A DNA stretch of 64,000 bases from an uncultured Christensenella sp. (GTDB lineage Bacteria; Bacillota; Clostridia; Christensenellales; Pumilibacteraceae), in the NCBI GenBank assembly GCA_910585955.1, contig CAJUGC010000007.1, positions 10,171-74,170 of the forward strand. The letters run 5' to 3'. Position 1 is the stretch's first letter, and every line of letters begins with the position of its first letter. A model generated the notes under the pieces. The model was given only the letters and a program-made list of their open reading frames with translations. It did no database searches and was not told where the DNA came from. This document shows positions 1-8,528 of the stretch, piece after piece. Made by a program: the position numbers and the translations under genes.

Positions 1-979
1 CGGACACTTTTTCGTCGAGAGCGATCGAGCTGTGGTTTATCGCTTCTTTCAGCGAAATGTAGGCGTCGTGCTTTTCGACATACTTTCCGAGGACAGCTAT
101 TTTAAGCCCGCCTTTTCTTTTTGCAAGTTCCTCTTTCTTTTCATAGAAAGCCATTTGCGACGACAAATCGGGCTGCCTGTCCGCAAGCTTAAGCTTGCGA
201 AGCACAACGCCGGCAAGTCCCTGCTCCTCGAGACGAAGCGGAACTTCATAGATATTGTCAGTCGTAAGACTTTGAAGAATACAGTCTTTTTCCACATTAC
301 AGAAAAGCGACATCTTGCTTTTGCTGCTTGCGTCTATTTCGTAATCCGAACGGCAAACGATGACATCAGGTTGAATACCGAGATTTTGAAGCTCCTTGAC
401 AGAATGTTGTGTGGGCTTCGTCTTTTGCTCGTGACTGACCTCTATATACGGCACAAGCGTAACATGGATATATACTGCGTTATTCTTTCCGAGATCTCTG
501 CGGCATTGACGTATCGCTTCCAAGAACGGATGACACTCTATGTCGCCTACCGTACCGCCTATTTCGACTATAACGATATCCGCATCGGGCTTGGATAGCC
601 TGATGCAACGCTTGATTTCGTCCGTAATATGCGGAACGACCTGAACTGTACTTCCGTTGTAGACGCCGTTACGCTCGTTGTCAATCACGGCTCTGTATAT
701 CTTGCCAGAGGTTATATCGCAATCAGCGTCGAGGTTTTCGTCTACGAAGCGTTCGTAGTGACCTATAACCAAATCGCACTCCGCGCCGTCCTCGGTAACA
801 AATATCTCACCGTGTTGATAGGGACTGAGATTTGAGGAATCGACATTATAGTATGGGTCGAACTTTCGGAGGGTGACATTATAGCCGCGCGCCTTCAAAA
901 GTCTACCGAGCGAAGCAGCCGTTATTCCTTTGCCCAATCCGGACGCCACACCGCCCGTAATAAAAACGTATTTTGCCAT
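1..979 (-). CDS. pyrG: CTP synthase, N-terminal two thirds (cut by the window edge)
   Basis: Makes CTP from UTP, ATP and glutamine, the last step of pyrimidine nucleotide synthesis, in the cytosol. Translation from the ATG at 977-979 begins MAKYVFITGGVASGLGKG, the family's P-loop start. It continues with the conserved stretches around SSNLSPYQHGEIFVTEDG and the Mg/ATP-site region (IVEIGGTVGDIE). About 326 codons are present: the whole synthase domain and the run into the glutaminase domain, whose remainder lies beyond position 1. The ribosome binding site AGGAGT overlaps the end of the upstream RnlA-like gene, which stops at 983, only 3 nt before this ATG, so the two genes are co-transcribed and probably translationally coupled. 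No promoter or G-rich/pyrimidine-sensing initiation site is visible in front of it. The identification is certain; it is incomplete only because of the window. Confidence 0.97.
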   Translation of the reverse strand, partial: MAKYVFITGGVASGLGKGITAASLGRLLKARGYNVTLRKFDPYYNVDSSNLSPYQHGEIFVTEDGAECDLVIGHYERFVDENLDADCDITSGKIYRAVIDNERNGVYNGSTVQVVPHITDEIKRCIRLSKPDADIVIVEIGGTVGDIECHPFLEAIRQCRRDLGKNNAVYIHVTLVPYIEVSHEQKTKPTQHSVKELQNLGIQPDVIVCRSDYEIDASSKSKMSLFCNVEKDCILQSLTTDNIYEVPLRLEEQGLAGVVLRKLKLADRQPDLSSQMAFYEKKEELAKRKGGLKIAVLGKYVEKHDAYISLKEAINHSSIALDEKVS

Positions 980-982
980 GAT

Positions 983-2413
983 CTACTCCTTTGCACTTTG
1001 GGAAGTTCGGATTGTGAAACCTATTTCTTTCAATTTTTTGCCGTTGTAGTTCAAAACTTCGATAAGATGATCGAAAATCCGTTTAACCTCTTGTTTGTCC
1101 GTTATTATACGAGGAGCTCCGTCGCCGCTGAAATCGGAATGAGTATAAAAATTCCTACGGGAAAAATATTCTACATACAGAGCGCTCATAACTTCATTGT
1201 ATACTACGCTGTCGATACGCTTGCGATAACCGGATTTCAGCCTGTAATTGCCGTCGTCATCCTTCTCGTAGCCCTGACCGATCATTTTAACTTCTATACC
1301 GCGCGCTTTTTGCAAATCGCTTATAAACTTTTCCAGTCCCCTATACGGAGGCGTCAAGAGCGACGAATAATCGGATAGTTTAGTCTCAGAATTGTTTATG
1401 TCGATATAACCTATCGTAAGGTCCATCTTCGATTGCTCGCCGAGCAGTTCGAACGCATCGGGCAAAACTTTTTTAAGTCGCCGCTGCATTGTGGACGCAT
1501 TCTGAGTATTCTTCCCCTTTTCAGGCTCGTCGCGCGTAACGACTACGCTTTTAAAATCCGCATCTTTAAGCAGTAATACTTGCACATCCGAAAAAAGATG
1601 ACAGCGCCTGCCTTGAATCTGCAAAATCTCTTTTTTCGGCATATAACGCAAAATTACTTTCTGTCCGCCCGAGCCCGAAATCATATACGTTTCGGCCTCG
1701 TCGGGCTTCCCCTTGTTCGCGACCGCATCGGGTTTGCAACTTACTCCGCGCATGGCTTTTACGCCTTTAAGCGCCTCTTCAAGTCTTCTGCGCGCATATT
1801 TCTTAATAGCATAGCCGTTTTTATACTCCGGCACGGAGTCATTATCCGCAACCGAATGCAATGGTCTTGCATTGTCAGACAGTTTCGTATCGGAGCTTGT
1901 ATGAGTTTCGTCCGAGCGGTTTGACGTTCCTGCATTTTTCGTCGAAGCTTTTTTTTGCTTTGACTCAACCTTATCTTGCAAGCGAATTTTCGATTCGGTA
2001 GAATGAACCGCCGCTTTTCGCGGAAGGTTCTTTCCTCTATGTTCTGTGGGAAGTCTGCTTTTATCAGCGCAAACGACCATAGCAGAAGAATTTGCCTTGC
2101 CGATGTTTGCGCGAGTTTCCATTATAAGCGAATCGCGTTTTATATATAACTGCTTAAAACGCTCGAGCACGTCAGCCCTTGCGGTAAGAGATATTTTGCC
2201 TGCTTTCGTGTCATAAACAACCACGCATTTTCCTGCCCCTTGCAATATACCTTCCGTGAATTTATATATAACAAAGTGATTTTTATCGTCGGACGGTGTA
2301 AATGAGGTCTGAACAAGTTGCGGAGACAATTTCACGGCTTCGATAAAATGCGCGAAATCAAGTTCCTCTGCCTTTATATCAAATCTGACGGGAGTATCCT
2401 TAACAGACTCCAT
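983..2413 (-). CDS. RnlA-like HEPN ribonuclease (RNase LS toxin family)
   Basis: A 476-residue protein with a C-terminal domain like that of RnlA, the mRNA-cleaving RNase LS toxin. The decisive feature is spacing: E361 in the motif RGLEKFI, then R420 and H425 in RRNFYTH. This reproduces the E, R and H catalytic pattern of E. coli RnlA (E258, R318, H323; R-x4-H HEPN motif). Upstream are two alpha/beta blocks (about 10-105 and 210-300) that could be RnlA's TBP-like repeats, separated by a charged low-complexity linker (about 125-200) that makes it longer than RnlA (about 357). The start is supported by GAGGAG 7 nt before the ATG. No RnlB-like antitoxin gene is adjacent: downstream is pyrG, 3 nt away, and upstream is a surface-protein gene behind a hairpin. 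It may be an orphan toxin, a housekeeping RNase or a phage-sensing RNase. Family assignment is from memory of the motif and not from a search. Confidence 0.72.
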   Translation of the reverse strand: MESVKDTPVRFDIKAEELDFAHFIEAVKLSPQLVQTSFTPSDDKNHFVIYKFTEGILQGAGKCVVVYDTKAGKISLTARADVLERFKQLYIKRDSLIMETRANIGKANSSAMVVCADKSRLPTEHRGKNLPRKAAVHSTESKIRLQDKVESKQKKASTKNAGTSNRSDETHTSSDTKLSDNARPLHSVADNDSVPEYKNGYAIKKYARRRLEEALKGVKAMRGVSCKPDAVANKGKPDEAETYMISGSGGQKVILRYMPKKEILQIQGRRCHLFSDVQVLLLKDADFKSVVVTRDEPEKGKNTQNASTMQRRLKKVLPDAFELLGEQSKMDLTIGYIDINNSETKLSDYSSLLTPPYRGLEKFISDLQKARGIEVKMIGQGYEKDDDGNYRLKSGYRKRIDSVVYNEVMSALYVEYFSRRNFYTHSDFSGDGAPRIITDKQEVKRIFDHLIEVLNYNGKKLKEIGFTIRTSQSAKE

Positions 2414-2450
2414 GAAAAAGCTCCTCGGGCATTATTCCCTTTCATAAAGA

Positions 2451-2476
2451 TTAAGCGGCTGTTGCGAGCCGCTTAA
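2451..2476 (-). terminator. Hairpin between the surface-protein gene and the RnlA-like gene
   Basis: A perfect 10-bp stem (TTAAGCGGCT / AGCCGCTTAA) with a 6-nt loop, 24 nt after the surface-protein stop codon. The following minus-strand sequence, TCTTTATG, is only a weak U-tract, so it may terminate partially or act as a leader hairpin for the RnlA-like gene and pyrG, which have no clear promoter of their own. Confidence 0.55.
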
Positions 2477-2499
2477 TCGGATTATTGTGTCGAATTATT

Positions 2500-5400
2500 T
2501 TAGTTCTTAGCCTTACGCTTACGGAACAATACGAAGTAGAGGATGACCGCCGCGATAAGCACCACGCCTACGACGATAAGCACCGTGCTTATAGCCGCTA
2601 TGGAAACCGCGCTGCCGCTCGTCTTATTGGAAACGGTTATCGAGAACTTCTTGACGGTGGTATTGCCGACCTTGTCGGATACTTCGTAAACTACCTCGTA
2701 AGTTCCCGACTTCGTGAGCTTAACGTCCGTATTGGAATTCTTCGTCTTGTCCGCATAAGTCTTACCCGTACCGCTTATCGTAGCTTCGCTGACGACATTG
2801 CCGCTCGGATCGATAAGGCGTTTGGTAAACGTGCAATCGGCAATTGTCTCCGCAGAGTCGAGATTTACGACGCTGAACTCAAACGATCTTCCGACAAAAG
2901 CCGAAGCGGAATGGGACGATGCGAGTTCGAACTTAGGTCCGATAACGTCGCCTACGTTTATGCTATATTCCGCACTTGTGGTCTTACCGTTGAGCGTACC
3001 CGTTACGGTAATCGTATAAGTGCCGTCCTTTGTAGGCTTGAAAGAATGGGTCTTAGTCGTCTCATCGTAATCGACCTTGACCGCGCCGCCCTTGACAAGC
3101 TTGACGGTGACGTCTACCGTGCCGTTTCCGTTAGCGCTGTAAGCAACTATCGAAGGAAGATTCACGACGACATCTTTTTCGGAATAAGAAGGTATTACGC
3201 CTTGAATTTCTATTACGGGAGCGGCGTCGTCGGCAAAGTTTACGGTATACGGCTCCTTCACCGTCATTTCCTTAACATCGCCGTCTACAAGCGCATATCC
3301 CTCGGATATTCTGTACGAACTTGCGGTAAGAGCCGTAAACTCGGTTCCCATTATACTATGACTGCTGCCGACTATACGATAGACAGGATAGTAAGTGCCT
3401 GTTCCCTGTATAGTGAAGCTTTCGTTACGGAACGAATACGGCGTATTGATGTTACCGCTTCTGGTAAGCGTAGCGGCAGTCGTTTCGGTCGTATCGTCCT
3501 TACCCTTTACGACATTTATAAGACCTACTTTAACGATATTCTGACCGGAAAGATCGAACGCACGCACGCTCACTTGATATACGCCTTGGCTGTTGGGCGT
3601 AAAGCTTACATTTCTTACAACTATTTTATTTGCCGCAGTATCGTAATAGTATTCGGAAGATACTTCGGGAACAAGACCTCCGTCGGGAGCCTTAACGGAC
3701 AATTCGTATCCGGTAAACTTACGGAAAGAAGCATCGCCGACGTTGATTTCGAATCCGCCGAGATTTGCGAGGTCTTTCGACGCGAAATCACCACTAAGAC
3801 TTAAATCAGATGTATCGAGCGCAAGAGCGGAATTACCACTTGCCGCGCTGAATACCATGATCTTAGCTTCGGCAGTTGCGGGGTCGTTACCCGCATTGTC
3901 GGTTACGGTAAGATTAAGCACTATGTTCTTGCCGCCCTCGATCTTAACTTTCTCGCCCTTTTCGTTTGCGATATAGAGCGCTTCTGCGCTGCCTACGGTT
4001 TCTCTTACGACGTCAAGCTTTTCTCCGCCTTCGAGGTTAAGAACATTGCTTGCTTCGTCCGCCTCGCTCGAAAGCGTATAAACGATATGAGGACGGGAGT
4101 CGCCTCTGTCGGAAGCAAGTCTTGCGGGAACGGAGAACGTATCTACGTCTGCGGTTACGGCGAAGTACTTGGGCGCGTCTACTATGGTGCACTCCGAAGG
4201 AGATTCTTCGTCGGTATAATTTTCGACTACGTTTATTTTGTAAGTACGGGTCGAACGGTTGCCCTTCGAATCACGCGCCGCATATTCTACCGTAAAATCG
4301 CCTGTCTTGTTCTCGGTATTGACGAGATTGAAATCAAATTCGAACTCGGAGAATTTATACTCCGTTCCGGCAGTACCGTACGAGCTTGTCGTACCCGTGT
4401 AAGAGGAGTCTGCGGAAAGAATATTAGAGAAATTGACAACGGTATTGTTCTCGGAATCGGTAACTTTAAGCGCAAGCGTAAGATTCTCTTTGCTACCGGA
4501 ATTATCGACAATCACAGGAGTCGGGAATTTGATAGTAGCAGAAGCGTCGTTGACGGAAAGTCCCCAATTTGCGGGTATCTTATACTCTTCTACGCTCTTG
4601 AATACGGGAGCGGTCGTATCGGAAACGGTTATGCCGTAAGTATGAAGCGCCGAAGCATTCTTGTTACCGTCATCGAAAGCTTGGTAAGTAACAGTGTACT
4701 TGCCCTCTTTCGTAGGATAGAAACTCATTGCTTTGTCGTTGTCGAACTTGACATCCGCCGCACCTTCTTTTTCCGTCGCGTAACCGTCTTCGTTTACGTC
4801 TACTTCCTTAACGGGGTTGCCGCTCGGATCGGTGACTTTGATCTCGATCCTTACATTCTCATCGTAATTGTCGGTAGCGGTTGCCTTGGGAAGAGTAACC
4901 TTTCTGTTGATGGAAGCGTTCGTAGCGACGTTTACGACACTGAGAGTGGGTCTCTGGTCGTCGCTGAAATCGTCCTGCACTTTTACAACAAAGCTCTTCG
5001 TATAGCTATGCGTACCTTCCGCGCCGAGAGTAGCCACATAGGTGAGATAAACATTGCCTGCCGAAGCGGGAGTATATTTAGCCGTACCGTCTGCCGCGAA
5101 CTCGGGATGATCCTTATCGGATGTCAAAACTTTGATCGAAACGTCTTCACTATCCGCAACAACGACGTTGCCGTCCTTATCGGTGTAAACAAGAGAAGCC
5201 GCGGGAATAGTAAACTCATCACCCGTCTTTGCGTAAGTGGGAACATCCGCACCGCCGTTTACAACGCTTACCGAATAATCGTTCTCTACATAGCTGTAAA
5301 CACTGAAATCATAGGAATAATCGGTTTCGCCGACTTTCTTGCTATACGTTACCGTATAAACGCCTACTTGCTCTGCTTTTACGTTCTTGTTCTCGTCACG

Positions 5401-5631
5401 CTCGGCAGGAAGTCCGTTGGGAGCGGTCACGGTTACGGTAGCGCCGTCTCCGTCGGGAACATTGAACATACCGTTATACTTTACTCTGCTCTCAATGCGA
5501 ATGTTCGCCGTGTACGAGTCGACTTTTCCCACTTCGAGCGCCGAAGCGGTAAAACTCATCGTACCGATTACCATTGCCACTGTAAGCATCATTATTATTA
5601 ACGACATACAAAGGCGCTTGATCTTTTTCAT
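2500..5631 (-). CDS. Secreted, membrane-anchored surface protein with Ig/cadherin-like repeats
   Basis: A 1,043-residue exported protein of unknown specific role. The chosen start (ATG at 5629-5631) gives MKKIKRLCMSL, a basic start, a hydrophobic segment and a cleavage-like site near TASA-LE. A longer reading frame from 5685 would begin at or upstream of the transcription start and is rejected. The body consists of repeated beta-sandwich modules of about 90-110 residues, each ending in a pattern like GxYTVxYxAxDxxGNxxxxxxxIxVxD, typical of HYR/PKD/cadherin-like bacterial adhesion repeats; I see at least seven. The C-terminus has a single hydrophobic helix followed by FRKRKAKN, a stop-transfer anchor; there is no LPXTG sortase motif. 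It has its own strong promoter. A structural, adhesive or carbohydrate-contacting surface role is inference. Confidence 0.85.
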   Translation of the reverse strand: MKKIKRLCMSLIIMMLTVAMVIGTMSFTASALEVGKVDSYTANIRIESRVKYNGMFNVPDGDGATVTVTAPNGLPAERDENKNVKAEQVGVYTVTYSKKVGETDYSYDFSVYSYVENDYSVSVVNGGADVPTYAKTGDEFTIPAASLVYTDKDGNVVVADSEDVSIKVLTSDKDHPEFAADGTAKYTPASAGNVYLTYVATLGAEGTHSYTKSFVVKVQDDFSDDQRPTLSVVNVATNASINRKVTLPKATATDNYDENVRIEIKVTDPSGNPVKEVDVNEDGYATEKEGAADVKFDNDKAMSFYPTKEGKYTVTYQAFDDGNKNASALHTYGITVSDTTAPVFKSVEEYKIPANWGLSVNDASATIKFPTPVIVDNSGSKENLTLALKVTDSENNTVVNFSNILSADSSYTGTTSSYGTAGTEYKFSEFEFDFNLVNTENKTGDFTVEYAARDSKGNRSTRTYKINVVENYTDEESPSECTIVDAPKYFAVTADVDTFSVPARLASDRGDSRPHIVYTLSSEADEASNVLNLEGGEKLDVVRETVGSAEALYIANEKGEKVKIEGGKNIVLNLTVTDNAGNDPATAEAKIMVFSAASGNSALALDTSDLSLSGDFASKDLANLGGFEINVGDASFRKFTGYELSVKAPDGGLVPEVSSEYYYDTAANKIVVRNVSFTPNSQGVYQVSVRAFDLSGQNIVKVGLINVVKGKDDTTETTAATLTRSGNINTPYSFRNESFTIQGTGTYYPVYRIVGSSHSIMGTEFTALTASSYRISEGYALVDGDVKEMTVKEPYTVNFADDAAPVIEIQGVIPSYSEKDVVVNLPSIVAYSANGNGTVDVTVKLVKGGAVKVDYDETTKTHSFKPTKDGTYTITVTGTLNGKTTSAEYSINVGDVIGPKFELASSHSASAFVGRSFEFSVVNLDSAETIADCTFTKRLIDPSGNVVSEATISGTGKTYADKTKNSNTDVKLTKSGTYEVVYEVSDKVGNTTVKKFSITVSNKTSGSAVSIAAISTVLIVVGVVLIAAVILYFVLFRKRKAKN

Positions 5632-5684
5632 TATACTTAGATATCTCCTGTGAATTGTTCTTTTTTTTATAGTGTAACAAGCCA

Positions 5685-5713
5685 ATTATACATTCTATTA
5701 TGGCATTTGTCAA
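5685..5713 (-). promoter_or_regulatory. Sigma-A promoter of the 2500-5631 surface-protein gene
   Basis: On the minus strand: -35 TTGACA (5708-5713), 17-nt spacer, -10 TATAAT (5685-5690), both perfect. Transcription should start near 5678, about 47 nt before the ATG at 5631, which fixes the shorter start of the protein. Confidence 0.85.
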
Positions 5714-5728
5714 ACATTTTTAAGCCCT

Positions 5729-5749
5729 TGGGACAAGATTATTATCCCA
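5729..5749 (-). terminator. Possible terminator hairpin after hom
   Basis: An 8-bp stem (TGGGATAA / TTGTCCCA with one G-U pair) around a 5-nt loop, 39 nt past the hom stop codon. No U-run follows, so function is uncertain. Confidence 0.3.
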
Positions 5750-5787
5750 CTCCATGAAAAAATTATTTATGCGCAGACAATCATTTG

Positions 5788-7059
5788 CTAATCTTCTATA
5801 ACCCTTATTTCGCTCCCCACCGAAAGCACTCCGTCAACATCGCGAAGCTCCGCCACGGCGGCGCGAAATAAGCGCTCGCTCGTCATGTGCGTGAGAATAA
5901 CGACTTCGGCGCAATGTCCGTCCGCGTTTTCCTGCAACATCTTGCTGATGCTTATACCGTGAGAGCCGAGCACGCCCGAGATTACGGACAACATTCCGGG
6001 GCGATCGAGTACGGAAACGGAAAAATAATATTCGGACGGAAAGTCGTCGCTAACATTGGCAAGCTTTGAACCGAAATCGTTTTTCTGCGGTCTGTCTTTA
6101 CCCGCGCAATATACTATATCGCTGACGATCGCGCTTGCCGTCGGGTGAGCGCCCGCTCCTCTTCCGTACAGCATTATTTCGTCCACAAAGTCACCCTTCA
6201 AAAGCACCGCGTTGAACGAACCGCGAACAGAAGCAAGCGGGTGGCTTGCGGGAACGAATGCCGGATGAACGCGAGCTTGTACACTCCCGTCTGAATTCTG
6301 TCGCCCTATAGCGAGCAGTTTCAGCTCGTAACCCATGCTCTTTCCCACAGCGATATCCCGAGAAGTTATTTTGGAAATGCCCTCGCGGTAAATCTTGTCG
6401 AGGGGAATCCTCGTATGAAAAGCGAGCGACGCGAGAATGGACAGCTTATACGCCGCGTCGAAGCCCTCTACGTCGGCGGTCGGATCGAACTCCGCATAGC
6501 CGAGCTTCTGTGCCTCGCCGAGCGCGTAGGCATAATCGTCGCCCTCCTCGCTCATTTTAGTCAATATATAATTTGTAGTACCGTTTATTATACCCGTAAG
6601 TTCGGTCACTCTGTTTGCCTGCATACTTTCGGTAAGCGTGCGGATAATTGGCACTCCCCCAACGCAACTCGCTTCTATGTATAATCCCGAACCGCCTTTG
6701 TCCGCCGACGAAAGCAACTCGTCGAGACGTTTTGACAAAAGCTCCTTATTTGCCGTAACTACGCTCTTTCCGCTTTCGAGAGCTTTTATTATGAAGCTGC
6801 CCGCAGGTTCGAGTCCGCCCATCGTCTCAACGACAACGGATATATCCGGATCTGAAACGATCTCGTCGATGTTTGCCGCAAACAGCTTTTCGGAAGCCCC
6901 TTTATCCGCAAGTCTTTTCGGCGACTTATCGAGAATTTTAACGACTTCGACGTCCACGCCGTAACCCGATTTGATCACTTCGCGATTGCGCGTCAGCACA
7001 TCGTATGTGCCGCCGCCCACAGTTCCAAGCCCCATAATCGCCACTTTCAATTTTTTCAT
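5788..7059 (-). CDS. hom: Homoserine dehydrogenase with C-terminal ACT domain
   Basis: Reduces aspartate semialdehyde to homoserine with NAD(P)H, the branch point to threonine and methionine. The 423 residues match the usual length of the monofunctional form. Visible features are the Rossmann motif GLGTVGGG near residue 10, the substrate and catalytic region EFDPTADVEGFDAAYKL (about 195-210, with the conserved Asp and Lys), the INGTTNYIL signature, and an ACT domain from about residue 345 (YYFSVSVLDRPGMLSVIS), which normally mediates feedback inhibition by threonine. The ribosome binding site AGGAGG lies 10 nt before the ATG. It follows coaX by only 14 nt and so appears to be the last gene of an ECF transporter-coaX-hom operon. 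No aspartokinase or thrBC genes are nearby. Confidence 0.96.
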   Translation of the reverse strand: MKKLKVAIMGLGTVGGGTYDVLTRNREVIKSGYGVDVEVVKILDKSPKRLADKGASEKLFAANIDEIVSDPDISVVVETMGGLEPAGSFIIKALESGKSVVTANKELLSKRLDELLSSADKGGSGLYIEASCVGGVPIIRTLTESMQANRVTELTGIINGTTNYILTKMSEEGDDYAYALGEAQKLGYAEFDPTADVEGFDAAYKLSILASLAFHTRIPLDKIYREGISKITSRDIAVGKSMGYELKLLAIGRQNSDGSVQARVHPAFVPASHPLASVRGSFNAVLLKGDFVDEIMLYGRGAGAHPTASAIVSDIVYCAGKDRPQKNDFGSKLANVSDDFPSEYYFSVSVLDRPGMLSVISGVLGSHGISISKMLQENADGHCAEVVILTHMTSERLFRAAVAELRDVDGVLSVGSEIRVIED

Positions 7060-7073
7060 GCTTTCCGAACCTC

Positions 7074-7847
7074 CTACCCTTCCGTATTCATCTTGTATAT
7101 TATGTTAAGTCCCCGAAGCGTAAGCGTTCTGTCTACGACGTCTATCACTTTGCTTTCCGCAGCTACGATCTCCGACAGTCCGCCCGTTGCGACCACCTTA
7201 ATTTTGTCGCAATTCATTTCCGACTTTATTTTTCCTATAAGATACTCGACCATGCCGATATATCCGAATATAAGTCCCGACTGCATATTGGTGATAGTCG
7301 TTCTGCCTATAGCTCCGTCGGGTCGGGTAAGCTCGACTTTGGGAAGTTTGGAGGCGCTTCGAGTAAGAGCGTCCGACCCCGTTTTCAACCCGAAACCTAT
7401 AGCTCCGCCCAAAAACTCTCCTTTGCCGCTTATGGCATTGAAAGTAGTCGCCGTGCCGCAATCCATGACTATGCACGGACCTCCGTAAGTATAGTAAGCC
7501 GCAACGGAACCGACTATTCTGTCCGCGCCCACTTCGCGCGGATTGTCGTACTTAATATTCAGCCCCGTTTTGAGTCCCGCGCCGACCACAAGAGGCTTTT
7601 TACCGAAATAATAACGGATAAGATGTTCGAACGTATAGTTCATATTCGGATTGACGCTGCTCATAATCACGCCGCCGATCTTATCGATATCGACGTTACG
7701 CTCTTTCAAAAGTCCCATGATAGTCATGCCGAACTCATCGCTCGTCTTATTTACGGACGAAGAAAGACGCAAACTGCTCAGCAGCTTATCTCCGTCGAAC
7801 ACGCCGCATTTTACGTTCGTGTTACCTATATCGATCGCAAGTATCAT
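7074..7847 (-). CDS. coaX: Type III pantothenate kinase
   Basis: Phosphorylates pantothenate with ATP, the first committed step of coenzyme A synthesis. The 257-residue protein has the ASKHA-fold marks of CoaX: the phosphate-binding start ILAIDIGNTNVKCG, the pantothenate-site motif GADRIVG near residue 105, and the DCGTATTFNAI phosphate-2 region near 130. Type III kinases are typically not inhibited by CoA. Its ribosome binding site GGAGG is formed by the last two glycine codons of the upstream ECF gene (7 nt before the ATG), a sign of translational coupling. The neighbouring membrane S component may supply its substrate. Confidence 0.95.
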   Translation of the reverse strand: MILAIDIGNTNVKCGVFDGDKLLSSLRLSSSVNKTSDEFGMTIMGLLKERNVDIDKIGGVIMSSVNPNMNYTFEHLIRYYFGKKPLVVGAGLKTGLNIKYDNPREVGADRIVGSVAAYYTYGGPCIVMDCGTATTFNAISGKGEFLGGAIGFGLKTGSDALTRSASKLPKVELTRPDGAIGRTTITNMQSGLIFGYIGMVEYLIGKIKSEMNCDKIKVVATGGLSEIVAAESKVIDVVDRTLTLRGLNIIYKMNTEG

Positions 7848-7850
7848 TAT

Positions 7851-8399
7851 CTATCCTCCGTTGCGAGCGCGCACCTTATCCACGGCAAGAGCTATCGTCG
7901 GCACGCACAACACGTTTATCGCAAGTTCTATCGCTCCGCTTATGAGCATAACCGGCACATAAACTATGACAGTCACATCCTCGAGTCCGACATTCGGCGC
8001 AAACAACACAAGAAGCGAAACAACTATCGCCGTATTAACTATCGAGCCGACTGCCGCCCCGATACTACGCGGAAACACGCTTTTGAACTTGCCTTCTTTC
8101 TTGATCGCTCTGTCCGCCAGCATATATGCCCCGCGCGCCGCCGGTCCTACGAGTAATCGTCCGACTATCGGTATCCACGGATTAGCCACGAACGCCAAGG
8201 CCACTACCGAGCCGCCCATCAGTGCGTAAATAAGCGAGATAACTCCGAAACAAGACGACAAGACAAGCGACGTCTTAAAATCGGTCGTTACCGCAGCAAG
8301 CAGTACGGGTATCAAAAATGCGTATGGAATCGCGCCGAACAATATCGTCAAAGCGACGAGCACGGCGCAGAGAGCTACGCTCTTTGCCTTTCTTTGCAT
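7851..8399 (-). CDS. ECF transporter S component, probably for pantothenate
   Basis: A 182-residue integral membrane protein with about five or six hydrophobic helices, a short basic N-terminus (MQRKAKSVALCAVLVALT) typical of ECF S components, and small-residue-rich helices. S components capture a vitamin and dock on a shared EcfT/EcfA module, which is not encoded here. It ends 3 nt before coaX and shares its operon, so pantothenate is the most likely substrate; that is an inference from context and not from substrate residues. AGGAGG lies 6 nt before the ATG. A leader of about 130 nt separates it from the upstream lipoprotein gene. Confidence 0.8.
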   Translation of the reverse strand: MQRKAKSVALCAVLVALTILFGAIPYAFLIPVLLAAVTTDFKTSLVLSSCFGVISLIYALMGGSVVALAFVANPWIPIVGRLLVGPAARGAYMLADRAIKKEGKFKSVFPRSIGAAVGSIVNTAIVVSLLVLFAPNVGLEDVTVIVYVPVMLISGAIELAINVLCVPTIALAVDKVRARNGG

Positions 8400-8462
8400 T
8401 GTTTGCCTCCTAATGGACTCCTCTGCGGGTAGCCCTTAGTATGTGTAATTTATGCTTTGGAT

Positions 8463-8486
8463 ACGACGCGGCACGTCCGCTGTCGT
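8463..8486 (-). other. Hairpin in the spacer upstream of the ECF transporter gene
   Basis: A 9-bp stem with one bulged base (ACGAC-A-GCGG paired with CCGC-GTCGT, loop ACGTG) lies between the lipoprotein stop and the ECF start. It has no U-run. It could end the lipoprotein message weakly or belong to the leader of the pantothenate operon; I do not recognise a known riboswitch. Confidence 0.3.
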
Positions 8487-8528
8487 TCCGACATTGACTT
8501 ATTTATGCTATATAGATATGTAATGCGC

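Noticed and set aside
4087..5601. 504-codon plus-strand open frame
   Set aside because: Antisense to the surface-protein gene, with no start signals; same cause as above.
5632..5685. Upstream extension of the surface-protein gene to 5685
   Set aside because: The extended start overlaps the -10 box and lies upstream of the predicted transcription start; the signal peptide begins at 5631.
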